The notes beneath the pieces are model-generated. The model searched no databases. It was not told the DNA's origin and saw only the letters and a list, made by a program, of their open reading frames with translations. Shown in pieces: positions 4,407 through 5,267 of a DNA stretch of 5,267 nt. Source of the stretch: a bacterium (lineage in GTDB: Bacteria; Vulcanimicrobiota; Xenobia; Xenobiales; Xenobiaceae); assembly GCA_017444045.1 (NCBI GenBank), contig JAFSXO010000354.1:1-5267 (forward strand). The letters are read 5' to 3'. Every line of letters starts with the position of its first letter. The first letter of the stretch is position 1. A program made the translations under genes and the position numbers.

Positions 4407-5267
4407 CTAATGCTTTCGCCAACTGCAGGTATTAGAGCTCTTTCTATGCAAAGCAGTCTCACCACGTTTGATAGAATCCCTCATCTTTTTGCCCTGAGGA
4501 CCTTTATCGCGAATTCCTTGGCTCAGCAGCTCGTCGAATGGTATATAGTCTACAGACCCAGCAGTATCGCCCAATATACGATATAATTTCTTCTCTAAAG
4601 CCTCAGTTATTTTAAAACCATTGCCTCGTTTCTCCAAGCGGATATAACGATTGTCCTTTATCCAAAGCGCCAAAGCTGGATTCTCTCTAGCCAGCTTATC
4701 GTCATTTTGAGGACTGAAGTAGATCCAGGCTTCATCAACATTGACAGCATCATGCTTCAAGAACTTCACAATACCATTGGCAACACCATCATGAGTCCTG
4801 TGAAATTCCTTTTCGGGAACAATTCTAGATCTAGACAGATTGTTAAGAATGGCCAAGTCGCGATTAGTCACTATCACGCATAGCGATGTGCGATAAGTTT
4901 GCTGACCATTATCAGATTTCAGCCCAATCTGTTTAAGGCTCTTAAATAGCTGTTCTAACTTAAAGCTATCAGAGCCAGTAATATCAAAAGTAACATTCGG
5001 CAGAATACCAGTCAAATTACTAAAGAACAGATCCCTTTGGCGCTCGCTGAACTTTGCATCTTTAATAAAATTATGCAGCTCATCGGAATCCTGAGGATCG
5101 CGCAGATCGCGCAAACGATTACCACCCTTGGTAAAATCATGAGCAACCCATTCTGGATGCAGTTGCTTAACGCGTATCGCTGTATTATAGGCCTTCTTAA
5201 AAGCATCTACATCAAATACTTTGGACTGAAAGCTAGTATTATGCAAAAACGTACTCTTACCAGAAGC
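4407..5267 (-). CDS. P-loop nucleotide-binding kinase-like protein (zeta-toxin/polynucleotide-kinase-like), 5' end outside window
   Basis: Visible as 286 codons; the reading frame runs off the right edge. The TTG at 5246 would exclude the first seven visible residues, but those read ASGKSTF, the end of a Walker A motif, so the real start lies upstream. Counting the first visible Ala as 1: ASGKST (1-6) binds nucleotide phosphate; VFDVDAFK (17-24) resembles the Asp-rich strand after the P-loop in zeta-type kinases; VTFDITG (92-98) fits the next core strand ending in an acidic residue and Gly; SLCVIVTNRD (128-137), then SRSRIVPE (145-152), resembles the strand and Arg-rich lid of zeta toxins and polynucleotide kinases. 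After about residue 175 I recognise no domain; the tail is basic (KKMRDSIKRGE near 260-270). The reaction and substrate are unknown: a nucleotide or nucleic-acid kinase, a zeta-like toxin, or a phage-type kinase are all possible. Composition is more AT-rich than the neighbouring genes, suggesting transfer. No antitoxin is visible downstream; the upstream side is outside the window. Confidence 0.7.
   Translation of the reverse strand, partial: ASGKSTFLHNTSFQSKVFDVDAFKKAYNTAIRVKQLHPEWVAHDFTKGGNRLRDLRDPQDSDELHNFIKDAKFSERQRDLFFSNLTGILPNVTFDITGSDSFKLEQLFKSLKQIGLKSDNGQQTYRTSLCVIVTNRDLAILNNLSRSRIVPEKEFHRTHDGVANGIVKFLKHDAVNVDEAWIYFSPQNDDKLARENPALALWIKDNRYIRLEKRGNGFKITEALEKKLYRILGDTAGSVDYIPFDELLSQGIRDKGPQGKKMRDSIKRGETALHRKSSNTCSWRKH

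Noticed and set aside
5244..5246. TTG as the start of the minus-strand gene
   Set aside because: The frame is open upstream to the window edge and encodes the end of a Walker A motif there.

Overview
This window carries a bacterial chaperonin locus (groES-groEL) between a peptidase-containing operon and a convergently oriented gene of foreign-looking composition. The organism is a bacterium with strong GGAGG Shine-Dalgarno sites and moderately GC-rich genes: hand counts give 57% GC for row 721-780 and 60% for row 3781-3840. GroEL has a standard GGM-type tail. No phylum is assigned; nothing here separates Firmicutes-like lineages from several diderm groups.

Layout. Positions 3-1490 (+) hold an M32-family zinc carboxypeptidase whose first codons lie left of the window. 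Three bases later comes a 162-codon alpha-helical protein of unknown function (1494-1982), probably co-transcribed and translationally coupled. Positions 1983-2253 are a 271-base non-coding gap that is unusually rich in inverted repeats. It holds a strong nested hairpin right after the unknown gene, a set of competing long-range pairings, a degenerate CIRCE-like (HrcA operator) dyad overlapping a candidate sigma70-type promoter, and a hairpin just 5' of the groES ribosome binding site. groES (2254-2541) and groEL (2615-4264) follow with strong Shine-Dalgarno sites. A long hairpin at 4301-4338 then closes the operon. It is T-rich on both sides, so it can serve as a shared terminator for groEL and for the convergent gene.

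The convergent gene (4407-5267, minus) is open at the right edge. Reading past its apparent TTG start shows that the first visible residues are the end of a Walker A P-loop (ASGKST). The protein is therefore a nucleotide-binding kinase-like protein resembling the zeta-toxin/polynucleotide-kinase class, not the shorter protein a simple start-codon search would give. Its composition is clearly more AT-rich (about 40% GC over four hand-counted rows) than the genes to its left, which suggests acquisition by transfer.

How they work together: GroES and GroEL form the ATP-driven folding chamber. The M32 peptidase would trim peptides in the cytosol, and its small partner is uncharacterised. No functional link is evident between the P-loop gene and the chaperonin beyond the shared terminator. 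The most interesting points are the structured groESL upstream region with its CIRCE-like dyad and the possibly transferred P-loop kinase. No tRNA, rRNA, insertion sequence or CRISPR array was seen.
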